This document shows, one piece after another, positions 15,831-24,734 of a stretch of 64,000 nt of DNA. Numbering within the stretch: position 1 is the stretch's first letter; every line of letters starts with the position of its first letter. Source of the DNA: Desulfuromonadaceae bacterium (GTDB taxonomy: Bacteria > Desulfobacterota > Desulfuromonadia > Geobacterales > Pseudopelobacteraceae); assembly GCA_028687585.1 (NCBI GenBank), contig JAQTZV010000003.1, positions 62,001 through 126,000 of the forward strand, in the 5' to 3' direction. The notes beneath the pieces are model-generated. The model made no database searches, was not told where the DNA came from, and saw nothing but the letters and a program-made list of their open reading frames with translations. A program made the position numbers and the translations under genes.

Positions 15831-16967
15831 TTATTCAATAAATTTTATAAACGACTGATTAGAAAGTAACATGCCCCGAGGTGTCAATGTCAGCATTTCG
15901 TCAGTTTGAAGGAGAAGTCCGAGCTTTGCTAATTCCGCTGCTGCTGGGCCGTACACGGAGTTTAGCGGTGTGCCAAACTCCCGTTCAAAGGCGTACCTAC
16001 TCACACCCTCCGCCAGGCGCAAACCAAGAAACATATATTCCGCCATGGCTTCACGCGGCGTCAGTCGTTGCTCCTCAATCCGGGTCGGGTGCCCGGACAG
16101 TATGCCCAGGCGATATTCTGCAAGGGTGCCCGGATTGCTGAATCTGACACCGTGCCCTTCCCGTAGAAACGAATGCGCCGCGACACCAAGCCCAAGATAG
16201 CCGTCACGCTGCCAATATCCGCTGTTATGCCGTGATCGGTAACCGGGCCGGGCATAGTTGGCAATCTCGTAATGGTCAAAACCGGACCTGGTCAGAAACT
16301 CATCGGTATATTCAAACATGTCTGCCGAAAGGTCGTCGTCGGCTAATTCAGGGCAATCGGCAGAATATATCGCCGCAAAAGGTGTGCCTTCTTCTACCGT
16401 GAGCCCGTAAATGGAAATATGCTCAGGTCCAAGATCTATGGCTCGTTGCAGCTCAGTTCCCCATTGATCGAGGCTCTGTCCGGGAAGTGAGTGAATCAGA
16501 TCGATGCTGACATTGTTGAACCCGGCTTGACGTGCCGCCTGAAAAGCCTGCCGGGACTGTTCTGTTGTATGAATCCGTCCAAGACATGTGAGAAAACGGT
16601 TATCAAACGACTGAATCCCCAGAGAGATCCGGTTGATGCCGGCATCATGAAACGCCTTCAGGGAGAAAAGATCAACCGTGCCCGGGTTTGCCTCCAGCGT
16701 GATTTCTGCTGTTTTCAGGATAGGCACTTGACCTGCAATTTCCGTAAGCAGTCTTGCCACCTGCTCCGGTTTCAGAAGAGACGGGGTACCGCCGCCGAAG
16801 TAAATTGATTCAAGCGGTCGGGCTTCATTTGTGTGGAATCCCAGTTCGCGGCTCAGAAGGGCGGGATATTCAACGAGTTCATTATGTTTCGGCGTGCTTG
16901 AGACAAAGGCACAGTAGTGACATTTTTCACGGCAGAACGGCACGTGAATATAGAGTCGGTTAAACAT
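15831..16967 (-). CDS. hemW: HemW-like radical SAM protein (formerly HemN-like)
   Basis: A 378-residue protein from the ATG at 16967, chosen because AGGAG lies seven bases upstream and it begins directly with MFNRLYIHVPFCREKCHYCAF; a longer in-frame extension to 17126 has no family-like sequence. CxxxCxxC binds the 4Fe-4S cluster, followed by YFGGGTPSLL and GIQSFDNRFL, all typical of HemW. Known family role: heme chaperone or insertion, related to oxygen-independent coproporphyrinogen oxidase but usually lacking that activity. Divergent from the OB-fold gene, with 88 bases between starts. Confidence 0.88.
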   Translation of the reverse strand: MFNRLYIHVPFCREKCHYCAFVSSTPKHNELVEYPALLSRELGFHTNEARPLESIYFGGGTPSLLKPEQVARLLTEIAGQVPILKTAEITLEANPGTVDLFSLKAFHDAGINRISLGIQSFDNRFLTCLGRIHTTEQSRQAFQAARQAGFNNVSIDLIHSLPGQSLDQWGTELQRAIDLGPEHISIYGLTVEEGTPFAAIYSADCPELADDDLSADMFEYTDEFLTRSGFDHYEIANYARPGYRSRHNSGYWQRDGYLGLGVAAHSFLREGHGVRFSNPGTLAEYRLGILSGHPTRIEEQRLTPREAMAEYMFLGLRLAEGVSRYAFEREFGTPLNSVYGPAAAELAKLGLLLQTDEMLTLTPRGMLLSNQSFIKFIE

Positions 16968-17055
16968 GGTGATCTCCTGATTTTTTTGAGTGCCGAGAGT
17001 CCAAAGATATGATAGTGTTACGCCCTTGGTTGGTAAATATAAAAAAGGGGATTTT

Positions 17056-17817
17056 ATGAACAAAAATTTTCTACTGACACTTTCCTGTGCTATTGCACTC
17101 TCTTCCGTAACAGCTGCATCAGCCAATCCCGATAAAGCTGCTGCTCCTGCCGTCGCTCCTGCCGCTGCAAAGGCTGCTCAGCCTGTGCTCGCCGGGAAGG
17201 TGATTGAAACTATGGATAGCGGTGGCTATACCTATGTGTATATCCAGAAGAAAGACGGAGAAAAAGTCTGGGTTGCAACTGCGGCAACTCCGGTTAAAGT
17301 CGGCTCCCAGATAAGTTTCAAGGGGGGCGCGGAGATGTTTAACTTTGAGAGTAAAAGTCTGAAACGAAAATTTGACAAGATTATTTTTGCCGACGCCGCC
17401 GTATCTGACGCACCAGCCACAGCTTCTGCCACATATAAAGGGAAGAGCGCATCCGGTGGCAGCAAGGCCGCCACTGCAGCCAAGGATACAAAAATTTCGG
17501 TAGCGAAAGCTACCGGAGCAAACGCCTATACCGTTCAGGAAATATTTGCCAACAGCGCCAAACTGAATAAGAAAAAAGTTGTCGTTAAAGGTAAAGTGGT
17601 TAAAATGTCTGCCGGAATCATGGGGCGGAACTGGATTCATATTCAGGATGGGACCGGCAGTCAGGCCAAAAAGAACCATAATCTCGTCTGTACTTCCAAA
17701 GAAACGGCTGAAATCGGTGACATCGTGACAGTAAGCGGCATACTTGCCAAAGACAAGGATTTTGGCGGCGGATACAAGTACACTGCTATTGTAGAAGAGT
17801 CTACAATTAAAAAATAA
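17056..17817 (+). CDS. Secreted OB-fold protein, NrfJ-like
   Basis: A 253-residue protein from the ATG at 17056 (MNKNFLLTLSCAIALSS), chosen because it starts a signal peptide and follows AAAGGGG. The mature part opens with an Ala/Pro-rich linker, then one small beta domain (GKVIETMDSGGYTYVYIQ, VGSQISFKGGAEM), an Ala/Lys-rich linker, and an OB-fold-like domain (KKVVVKGKVVKMS, NWIHIQDGTG, IGDIVTVSGI). Proteins of this kind in Geobacter are annotated NrfJ-related. Function is not established; periplasmic location is likely. A strong terminator follows. Confidence 0.75.
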   Translation: MNKNFLLTLSCAIALSSVTAASANPDKAAAPAVAPAAAKAAQPVLAGKVIETMDSGGYTYVYIQKKDGEKVWVATAATPVKVGSQISFKGGAEMFNFESKSLKRKFDKIIFADAAVSDAPATASATYKGKSASGGSKAATAAKDTKISVAKATGANAYTVQEIFANSAKLNKKKVVVKGKVVKMSAGIMGRNWIHIQDGTGSQAKKNHNLVCTSKETAEIGDIVTVSGILAKDKDFGGGYKYTAIVEESTIKK

Positions 17818-17842
17818 CCGTTCGGTACTATTACAGATATGT

Positions 17843-17877
17843 GAGCCCTTCGCTTGTCACTGCGAAGGGCTCTTTTT
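17843..17877 (+). terminator. Intrinsic terminator
   Basis: GAGCCCTTCGC and GCGAAGGGCTC form an 11-pair perfect stem with an 8-base loop, followed by TTTTT. It ends the OB-fold gene. Confidence 0.9.
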
Positions 17878-17918
17878 CTGACGGTTGAAAGCGGAGCAAC
17901 ATCCTGCTACAGTGCCGT

Positions 17919-19001
17919 ATGGCCAATCCGGTACAAATTCACTATCAAAACTACCCCTATCCGAGCTACCCTCTGATCGCCTCAGTACGACGCCGTGACA
18001 CCTACGCCCTCAATCTGAAAGCCCTCTGGGCGCGATTTAACAATACCATACCCCCTGTTGAAGCAGAAAAAATACTGATTGCAGGCTGCGGCACATTTGC
18101 TCCGTATCCCATGGCCGTTGCCAATCCTGACGTGTCGATTACCGCGCTTGATCTCTCGGAGAGAAGCCTGCGACGGGCACGATGGCACTGTCTGCTGCAT
18201 GGCAGGCGAAATGTTGCGTTTCGCTGCGGTGATCTGTCTGAGCAGAATGTTATTGATGACCGCTTCGGGTTGATTGATTCTTTTGGGGTTCTTCATCACC
18301 TGGAAGATCCGCAGGCTGGTTTGAAAACGTTGGCAGGGCACCTGGTTCCGGGCGGAATATTGCGGGTCATGCTCTACAGCCGTTACGCCCGTCGGGCAGA
18401 GGAGTCCATTCGCCGTGCTTTCATGATCCTTGGCATACATACACCCGGTCGTGCCCGTCATCTGCTGCAAAAAGCCAAACCAGGATCACGCCTTGCTAAC
18501 TACCTGGCTGCATCCGATGAGACGACAACAGCTTCCGGGCTGGCAGATGCTCTTCTCCATCCGCGAGTAAAAACCTACCTGATTGATGAGTTGCTTGAGA
18601 TAATCGCCCAGGCCGGGCTTGAACCGCTGCTCTTCGCTCACCGGGGTGCCCTGGAGGACCCGGCAGCGGAAATTTCGCGGCTTAGAACGCTTGAAAAAGA
18701 TCGATACTCCCCCGGCAACTTTGTTCTCTATCTCGGAAAAAACGTTAGGCCGAGCAGTGATAATCCCAGCGACACCCTTGTTGTTCTTAACCCCTGTCTT
18801 GTTTCTACGGTCAGTCGTCTAACATTTGGAACACAGCAGATCCATCCCAGGATCGGCTGCAGCAATCCGGTTCTGACTAGCCGAAGCAGAGGCTTTTTAC
18901 GGCATTTTGTTACTCCTGTCCGCTACAGTGATTTAACCGGTGATGAAGCGGAAATGGTTGACGTTTACAAACGCCTTCTTTTTCTGGTAGAGTACGCATG
19001 A
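17919..19001 (+). CDS. Class I SAM-dependent methyltransferase
   Basis: A 360-residue protein. Motif I is ILIAGCGTFAPYP, the acidic residue that binds SAM is in ITALDLSERSL, and FGVLHHLEDPQAGL with LVPGGILRVMLYS are the usual motif III and IV regions. The N-terminus (YQNYPYPSYP) resembles methyltransferases annotated as tetratricopeptide-linked or UbiE-like, but the substrate is unknown. The last 100 residues do not look like the core fold. No good ribosome-binding site is visible before 17919. Confidence 0.82.
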   Translation: MANPVQIHYQNYPYPSYPLIASVRRRDTYALNLKALWARFNNTIPPVEAEKILIAGCGTFAPYPMAVANPDVSITALDLSERSLRRARWHCLLHGRRNVAFRCGDLSEQNVIDDRFGLIDSFGVLHHLEDPQAGLKTLAGHLVPGGILRVMLYSRYARRAEESIRRAFMILGIHTPGRARHLLQKAKPGSRLANYLAASDETTTASGLADALLHPRVKTYLIDELLEIIAQAGLEPLLFAHRGALEDPAAEISRLRTLEKDRYSPGNFVLYLGKNVRPSSDNPSDTLVVLNPCLVSTVSRLTFGTQQIHPRIGCSNPVLTSRSRGFLRHFVTPVRYSDLTGDEAEMVDVYKRLLFLVEYA

Positions 19002-19038
19002 ATTATTGCTTGAAATTGTTTGTTACGAGGAGTTACCA

Positions 19039-19464
19039 GTGATTAAGCATATTTTGCGTATCAGGTCTTACGTTGTTGCGGGAGTTATTTTTTGCGAAAT
19101 TGCGCTTTTCCCATTGCAGGCTTTTGCGTTTGTGCCGGAGGATCTGGAGCGCCTTACGGCGACGAATAACTGTCCGGGATGTGATCTTAGAAATGCTGAT
19201 CTGCATGGGGCACGCCTCAAACAGGCTGTTCTCGAGGGAGCCAATCTGATGGGGGCTAATCTGGAAGGGGCTGATCTCCAGGGTGCTGTTCTGGATGATG
19301 CCGGCATGGAAAAGGCCGTTCTAAAGAAGGCGATCCTCTCCGGCGCATCGCTTGATCATGCCACGATTGATGACGCTGACCTGAATGGAGCGCTTCTTGA
19401 CGACACCACCTGGGTGGACGGAAAGATCTGCAAAAAAGGATCAGTCGGTGTCTGCAAGAAATAG
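19039..19464 (+). CDS. Secreted pentapeptide-repeat protein
   Basis: A 141-residue protein from GTG at 19039, chosen because GAGGAG lies nine bases upstream; a TTG at 19006 is less likely. A signal peptide (VVAGVIFCEIALFPLQAFA) is followed by NNCPGCDLRNADLHGARL and about 14 pentapeptides of A(D/N)LxG type forming a right-handed quadrilateral helix. A C-terminal tail has two cysteines (ICKKGSVGVCKK). Proteins with the NCPGC cap are common in this lineage; the role is unknown. Confidence 0.85.
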   Translation: MIKHILRIRSYVVAGVIFCEIALFPLQAFAFVPEDLERLTATNNCPGCDLRNADLHGARLKQAVLEGANLMGANLEGADLQGAVLDDAGMEKAVLKKAILSGASLDHATIDDADLNGALLDDTTWVDGKICKKGSVGVCKK

Positions 19465-19490
19465 TTAGTCGGACATGGCTCTTTCTCGCG

Positions 19491-19522
19491 ACAGGGCACT
19501 CCAAACGGTCTGCCCTGTTTTT
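19491..19522. terminator. Convergent terminator
   Basis: ACAGGGCA and TGCCCTGT form an 8-pair stem followed by a T-run on the plus strand. It lies between the pentapeptide gene and the oppositely oriented lptD and probably serves the plus-strand gene mainly. Confidence 0.75.
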
Positions 19523-19525
19523 ATT

Positions 19526-21607
19526 CTACAGTCCGGCAAGATTGAAATGTACAGAAAATGAATTATTCCCGGGGCGCTGGTGGACGGCGAGGTTAATGCT
19601 CCAGCATTTATGGAAATATTCTACGGAAGATACCGACTCAAGAAAATCGTGGCTGTCCAGTGAGTAGCGGATGGAGTAGGAAAGTTTGAGAGGTGCGATC
19701 AGCTTTGTCGTGAACCTCCCTTCCAGGTATTCAACGCCATTTTGGGGGGGAGTAGCGGTTGTGCCGGTTCGTGTAAAAGGTGTTGATCGGGCCATCTGAT
19801 AGCCGGCGCCAAATGAGTTCCCTTGCCGGTCATCAACATCAATGCCCGCTTCAGTCGTTGACAGATAATTTTTGTAGAGGTTATAGCGGGTATCAAAGGT
19901 GAAACGCACCATGTTGGTCAGCCATGTATCGGTCTCCAAAATGAGATCGCTCCAGGGACGTTGACTTGCAACCAATGACAACAGGTCCCGGCGCTCTCCG
20001 GAAAATAAATAGTCTGCGCCCAGTTTAATCCTCGAAATATCACGATACTCAGTTGAAGCCCCCGAGACAAATTTTCCGGAAATCAAATTGGTAATTGAAA
20101 GCGCACCTGCATTTTGCGTGATCATACGATCGGTGTAATCATAGTACGGAAGTCGCTGCTGATCCCGTTCCGGCGTAACATTGTAACGGAGTTCCGGGAT
20201 GATTTCATGTCTGACTTTTTGTAATGTGGAGAAACCGGCATCATAAATCCGGGTCAGTGATGTAGACATGCGTGCGCCCGCCTCCGGCAGCAGATCTGCG
20301 GTGCTCGCCGGATTTTTGCTGCTGTCCCGATTATCGGTGGCATACCCCCTCACATGGAGTCCGGCAAACAGTTCAGTTTGAAGAACGCTGCTTTTATACG
20401 GGTACATGGTGATTCGGGGAAACATCTGCAGGCGCTGACCGCTCGGCGCCGTTTCGCGATAAAGGTTTTCTACGGTGCCGTCAAAGTCGACGTAGAGCGG
20501 TATTGAGAACAGTGACTGTCGTACCGTTGCGCCGCCAAGTGACGGCAAAGCCTGAAGCGTAGCACTATTATCGGATGTATAGAGGTTGTCGCTATAGCGC
20601 AGGTGGGAAGTCAGGGCAAAATTCTTCCAAATATTCAGGGTGTTAATTATTGTGTCACTCGACTGGCGATTGTAATCGCCAACTTTTTCACCATAATCGC
20701 TCAAAAAGGTCGAATCACTGGTAACGCTGACGGTCATACGCAGATTTGCGTCAGGGGAAAATTTTTCTTTGTGCTCCTGCGACAGCTGCCAGCGCCATCG
20801 ATTCTCCATCTTGTCGTAGACCTGATATGTACTGATAAACCCCTCACTGCCGCGCTTTCGGATATAGCGATAATTCACCCCGGTTCCTATACCGCGGAGC
20901 GACATCATATAGAGATCCAGCTGAATATCCTGACTGGGTGAAATCACTAGATACAGTGGCACATCAAGCTGGATCCCCCGCTTCTCGTATTTACCCAGTT
21001 TCGGGCGAAGGAGCCCCGACGTTTTCCCGTTGAGTATCGGAAAAGCCATCCAGGGCAGGTAGAGAACGGGAACATCTTTCACATAAAAGATGACGTTACG
21101 CCCCGTGGCGTATCCGTCTAACTTGGCATTGAGGGTGCTGGTACCGAATTTCCAGAATGGATCCGGGATATCACAGGAGGTCATCTCAGCGGACGAACCG
21201 CTATACTCGTTCTCATTTATCCGGGTAAGCTTTTCCGCCGAGATGGTTACGCCTGATTTAGGAGCCTTCAGGAGTGCCGGATCAATTTCAGCCCGGCCGG
21301 TATCGATGTTCATAACCAGCGCTTCGCCTTTCAGGACAGTCTCTGCCTTTGACAGTACAATCGAACCGTTTGCATACAGCATGTGTGTTGTCGCTTCATA
21401 CCTGACCCTGTCGGCAACAAGAGTCTGACCCTGCCAGCGGGCAACCACATTACCTTCTGCAGTATACACTTCCGTTGCAATGTCCTGGCTCATCTGATCG
21501 GCATTTATATGTATGTTTCCATCAGTAACCGGAGGCTCCGCAGCTGCGGAAACAGTTGTCCAGCAGCCGATTAAACAGAGTATAAAGAGATAACGGATGG
21601 ACTTCAT
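19526..21607 (-). CDS. lptD: LPS-assembly protein LptD
   Basis: A 693-residue outer-membrane protein. A signal peptide is followed by an OstA/jellyroll domain (ADQMSQDIATEVYTAEGNVV, RVRYEATTHMLYANGSIVL) at about residues 30-150. The conserved segment SCDIPDPFWKFG and a long barrel region follow (PEDLQY-like strands, DYLFSGERRDLLS). It inserts LPS into the outer leaflet. Cysteines visible in the mature protein are the one in SCDIPDP and one near the C-terminus (FHKCWSINL), a possible single disulfide, fewer than in E. coli LptD. Nine bases separate it from folC upstream. Confidence 0.92.
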   Translation of the reverse strand: MKSIRYLFILCLIGCWTTVSAAAEPPVTDGNIHINADQMSQDIATEVYTAEGNVVARWQGQTLVADRVRYEATTHMLYANGSIVLSKAETVLKGEALVMNIDTGRAEIDPALLKAPKSGVTISAEKLTRINENEYSGSSAEMTSCDIPDPFWKFGTSTLNAKLDGYATGRNVIFYVKDVPVLYLPWMAFPILNGKTSGLLRPKLGKYEKRGIQLDVPLYLVISPSQDIQLDLYMMSLRGIGTGVNYRYIRKRGSEGFISTYQVYDKMENRWRWQLSQEHKEKFSPDANLRMTVSVTSDSTFLSDYGEKVGDYNRQSSDTIINTLNIWKNFALTSHLRYSDNLYTSDNSATLQALPSLGGATVRQSLFSIPLYVDFDGTVENLYRETAPSGQRLQMFPRITMYPYKSSVLQTELFAGLHVRGYATDNRDSSKNPASTADLLPEAGARMSTSLTRIYDAGFSTLQKVRHEIIPELRYNVTPERDQQRLPYYDYTDRMITQNAGALSITNLISGKFVSGASTEYRDISRIKLGADYLFSGERRDLLSLVASQRPWSDLILETDTWLTNMVRFTFDTRYNLYKNYLSTTEAGIDVDDRQGNSFGAGYQMARSTPFTRTGTTATPPQNGVEYLEGRFTTKLIAPLKLSYSIRYSLDSHDFLESVSSVEYFHKCWSINLAVHQRPGNNSFSVHFNLAGL

Positions 21608-21615
21608 ATCAGCGG

Positions 21616-22893
21616 TCAGCCTCTGATTCCGGAATAATGTACCTTCTCAAGCCATGCTTTTACTTCACCAACGACAAACAGCGAACCGCATACCAGAATA
21701 AGATCGTGCTCTGCTGCACGGCTGCGGGCCTTATTGACCCCTGCTACAACAGAGCCGCACGGCTCTGATTCAATCCCCTGCGTCCGGAAATACTGTGTGA
21801 GCGCTTCATCCTTTATGGCTCGATCAACAGCAGGGGTGACGGTATAAATGACATCGACGAGCGGCAGCAACCGGGCATACATCTGCTCGACATCCTTGTC
21901 ATCACAGACACCGGTCACCATCAACAGCCGCGAATAGGAATAATCCTGCAGTGCTTCCGCCAGCGCCGCCGCGCCGGCCGGGTTATGGGCACCATCCAGC
22001 AGCAGTCGCGGCGAGCCCGGTATCAGTTCCATCCGGCCCGGCCACGTTGCCCCGGCAATTCCTGCTTTGAAAGCGGTGGGAGTGATCTTCGTTCCCTCTG
22101 CTTCAAGGGTTTCTGCTGCGGCAAGCGCAAGAGCGGCATTTACCGCTTGATAGCGACCGGCACAACCGGGGATGAGTCGGAGCAATGTCCGGTGCAGTCC
22201 GTGATATGTGAGAGTGTGATCGAAGGTCCGATCAACGGAAAAATCGGTGCCGAGAGCTGTAAGGGTACTTTCTGAACTGCGGCACCGCTCTGCAATTGCC
22301 AGGCGGACAACTTCAGGCTGTTCTGCGCTGATAACGTGAGTGCGCTGCTTGATGATCCCGGCCTTCTCCTTTGCAATTGTCTCGAGAGTGGCGCCGAGAT
22401 ACTCGGCGTGATCGATGGCGATCGGGGTGAGTATGGTCATTTCGCCATTAAAAGCGGCGGTTGCATCGGAACCGCCACCCATACCCGCTTCCATGATTGC
22501 GAACGCAACCTGCTCTTCACAGAAAATATACGCCGCCAGAGCCGTTGTAATCTCAAAAAATGTTGCTTCATCCGGAGCGGCTTCCAGCACGACCTCCAGC
22601 CGGTGTGTGAGCTTTTCCGTAGAATATTCGGCGCCGTTTATTCTGAACCGTTCGGTAAAGCGGACCAGATGTGGGGAGCTGAACTGGGCAACTGAATGCC
22701 CCGCATGGAGGAGGATAGCGGAGAGAAAGGCCGATGTTGAACCCTTGCCGTTAGTGCCGACGACATGGATGGTGCGGAATTGTTTCTCGGGATTGCCCAG
22801 ACGTTCGAGCAGCGTGCCGACCCTGTCGACGCCTGGCCGTATACCAAATCGCCGACGGGCGTAGAGTCTTTCCAGCACATCTGTCAGAGACAT
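21616..22893 (-). CDS. folC: Bifunctional folylpolyglutamate/dihydrofolate synthase
   Basis: A 425-residue Mur-ligase family enzyme. The ATP loop is VVGTNGKGSTSAFL, the FolC start region is LLERLGNPEKQFRTIHV, and LLLDGAHNPAGAAALAEAL is the C-terminal family motif. It adds glutamate to dihydropteroate and to folates in the cytoplasm. The start lies one base after the accD stop, and lptD follows, giving an accD-folC-lptD operon. Confidence 0.95.
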   Translation of the reverse strand: MSLTDVLERLYARRRFGIRPGVDRVGTLLERLGNPEKQFRTIHVVGTNGKGSTSAFLSAILLHAGHSVAQFSSPHLVRFTERFRINGAEYSTEKLTHRLEVVLEAAPDEATFFEITTALAAYIFCEEQVAFAIMEAGMGGGSDATAAFNGEMTILTPIAIDHAEYLGATLETIAKEKAGIIKQRTHVISAEQPEVVRLAIAERCRSSESTLTALGTDFSVDRTFDHTLTYHGLHRTLLRLIPGCAGRYQAVNAALALAAAETLEAEGTKITPTAFKAGIAGATWPGRMELIPGSPRLLLDGAHNPAGAAALAEALQDYSYSRLLMVTGVCDDKDVEQMYARLLPLVDVIYTVTPAVDRAIKDEALTQYFRTQGIESEPCGSVVAGVNKARSRAAEHDLILVCGSLFVVGEVKAWLEKVHYSGIRG

Positions 22894-22894
22894 T

Positions 22895-23749
22895 TCAGGC
22901 GGCAGGTCGATGCATCATTTTCAACAGGGAAGCAAGTTTGCAACGCATTTCTGAACGAGGAATGATTGCGTCGATCATACCATGATCCAGTAAATATTCC
23001 GCTCGCTGAAAGCCTTCCGGCAGTTTCTGCCGGATAGTCTGCTCAATAACCCGAGGACCGGCAAAACCGATCAGCGCTTTCGGTTCGGAAATGTTGATAT
23101 CTCCCAGCATGGCAAAACTGGCGGTAACGCCGCCGGTCGTAGGATCTGTCAGGAGTGATACAAAAGGGATGCCGGCTCTTTTGAGCTTTGCCAGGGCAGC
23201 GGAAGTCTTTGCCATCTGCATCAGCGAGAGGATGCTCTCCTGCATACGAGCACCGCCGGAAGCTGAAATAATAATCACCGGCTGGCGTTTTTGCAGGCCG
23301 CGTTCGATAGAGCGGGTAATTTTTTCACCGACAACGCTTCCCATACTCCCGCCCATGAAGGAAAAATCAAAGCAGGAAACCTGTACCTGCAGCTCTTCGA
23401 TAGATCCTTCGACACAAATCACCGCATCTTTTGACCCGCCTTTGGCAAGGGCTGCGTCAATACGGTCCTGATAGCTTTTGGCATCTTTGAATTCAAGAAA
23501 ATCGACGGAAGTTATATCGGCGTCAAACTCCTGCCAGACACCGCCATCAAGCAGTGCCTCGAGGCGTTTGCGGGCGGAAATACGGTAATGATGATCACAT
23601 TTCGGGCAGACCTGCAGATTTGCCTCGATATCCTTGCTTAACAGAGTTTCTGAGCACCCCGGGCATTTTACCCACATCCCGTCGGGAAACGTGACTTTGC
23701 TGCCGCCCGATCTTTCTATACTGACTCTTTCCTTGGTAAACCAGCTCAT
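22895..23749 (-). CDS. accD: Acetyl-CoA carboxylase carboxyltransferase subunit beta
   Basis: A 284-residue protein from the ATG at 23749 (MSWFTKERVSI); GAGG precedes it, and the upstream extension to 23797 lies in the palindromic element. An N-terminal zinc ribbon (CPGC and CPKC pairs) is followed by the carboxyltransferase fold (FDFSFMGGSMGSVVGEKI, SASGGARMQE, TTGGVTASFAMLGD). It makes malonyl-CoA with AccA, supplying fatty acid synthesis. Located between trpA and folC. Confidence 0.95.
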   Translation of the reverse strand: MSWFTKERVSIERSGGSKVTFPDGMWVKCPGCSETLLSKDIEANLQVCPKCDHHYRISARKRLEALLDGGVWQEFDADITSVDFLEFKDAKSYQDRIDAALAKGGSKDAVICVEGSIEELQVQVSCFDFSFMGGSMGSVVGEKITRSIERGLQKRQPVIIISASGGARMQESILSLMQMAKTSAALAKLKRAGIPFVSLLTDPTTGGVTASFAMLGDINISEPKALIGFAGPRVIEQTIRQKLPEGFQRAEYLLDHGMIDAIIPRSEMRCKLASLLKMMHRPAA

Positions 23750-23790
23750 AGATCGCCTCGCGTCTTTCGTAATTCTGAAATAAGTACCGT

Positions 23791-23914
23791 ATACCAATTC
23801 TAAATCAAGGCGCTATCTTCGTTGCCTCGTCTTCAGCTCCTCAACATACTGTTGTATGCCTTCGTCGCCTCGATCCTCGCCGCCTTGATATCACTCTTGA
23901 TTTAGAATTGGGAT
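23791..23914. repeat. Imperfect intergenic palindrome (REP/MITE-like)
   Basis: Between trpA and accD. Perfect 16-base inverted arms CCAATTCTAAATCAAG (23794-23809) and its complement (23896-23911) enclose a GC-richer core, with ATCAAGGCG recurring inverted inside the arms and a small central dyad CATAC-TGTT-GTATG (23844-23857). No coding potential. The build resembles interspersed repeats in Geobacter-like genomes, but copy number cannot be judged from one window. Confidence 0.65.
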
Positions 23915-23916
23915 TG

Positions 23917-24714
23917 CTAATCGTATGCAAGAGCTTGTTTCAAACTGGCGACATAACTCCCCAGCTGTTGTTTCAACTCTTCTCCGGAGGCTTGTTCAAA
24001 CAGTTTTACAATGGCACTGCCAACAACAATACCGCTTGCAAGCTTACCAACTTCAGCGGCCTGCTCAGGAGTCGATATACCGAAACCGGCCATAACAGGG
24101 AGCGAAATAGTTTGTTGAACTCTGGCCAGTTCTTGCGCCAGTGAGATCGAAACAGATGTCCTGGCACCGGTTACTCCGGTTACGGTAACATAATAAACAA
24201 AACCGCTGCCAAGCTTTTCTACGGAAGCGATACGCTCTGAATCTGATGTCGGCGTAAGCAGGAAGATCACATCGAGGCCATAACGGCGGGCCGGAACAAC
24301 CAATTCGCCTGATTCTTCCGGCGGCATGTCAACCAGCAGAACTCCATCAACCCCCGCTTCGGAAGCATCTAGGCAGAAACGGTCGTATCCGTAAGCATGA
24401 ACCGGATTAAGGTATCCCATCAAAATAATCGGTATTTCGGTGCGGGTTCGAACCCTTTTTACCAGTTCCAGAATGCCATGAAGCGTCGTTCCCGAGCCTA
24501 ATGCCCGCTCCGAAGAACGTTGGATCGTCGGCCCGTCAGCCATCGGGTCTGAAAAAGGGACTCCAAGCTCAATAACGTCTGCTCCGGAATTCTCAAGCAG
24601 CAGAATAATCTCTTCCGAGGTGGCAAGATCCGGATCTCCGGCGGTAATGAATGCTATCAAAGCTTTTGAACGGTCTGCTTGAATTGCGGTGAATCGTGCG
24701 GCAAGTCGGCTCAT
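23917..24714 (-). CDS. trpA: Tryptophan synthase alpha subunit
   Basis: A TIM-barrel of 265 residues from the ATG at 24714 ([10 protein letters not shown]), the start expected from family alignment. An in-frame ATG at 24738 overlaps the chemoreceptor stop as ATGA and would add eight residues. Visible motifs are [12 protein letters not shown], the catalytic glutamate in [20 protein letters not shown] (E of ELGVPFSDP), [12 protein letters not shown] and [11 protein letters not shown]. It cleaves indole-3-glycerol phosphate and passes indole to TrpB. Its partner trpB lies 37 kb away on the other strand, which is unusual. Confidence 0.93.
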   Translation of the reverse strand: MSRLAARFTAIQADRSKALIAFITAGDPDLATSEEIILLLENSGADVIELGVPFSDPMADGPTIQRSSERALGSGTTLHGILELVKRVRTRTEIPIILMGYLNPVHAYGYDRFCLDASEAGVDGVLLVDMPPEESGELVVPARRYGLDVIFLLTPTSDSERIASVEKLGSGFVYYVTVTGVTGARTSVSISLAQELARVQQTISLPVMAGFGISTPEQAAEVGKLASGIVVGSAIVKLFEQASGEELKQQLGSYVASLKQALAYD

Positions 24715-24734
24715 TAGTAGTACCACGTAACCGG

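Noticed and set aside
16968-17126. N-terminal extension of hemW
   Set aside because: The extension is not family-like, and the ATG at 16967 has a good ribosome-binding site.
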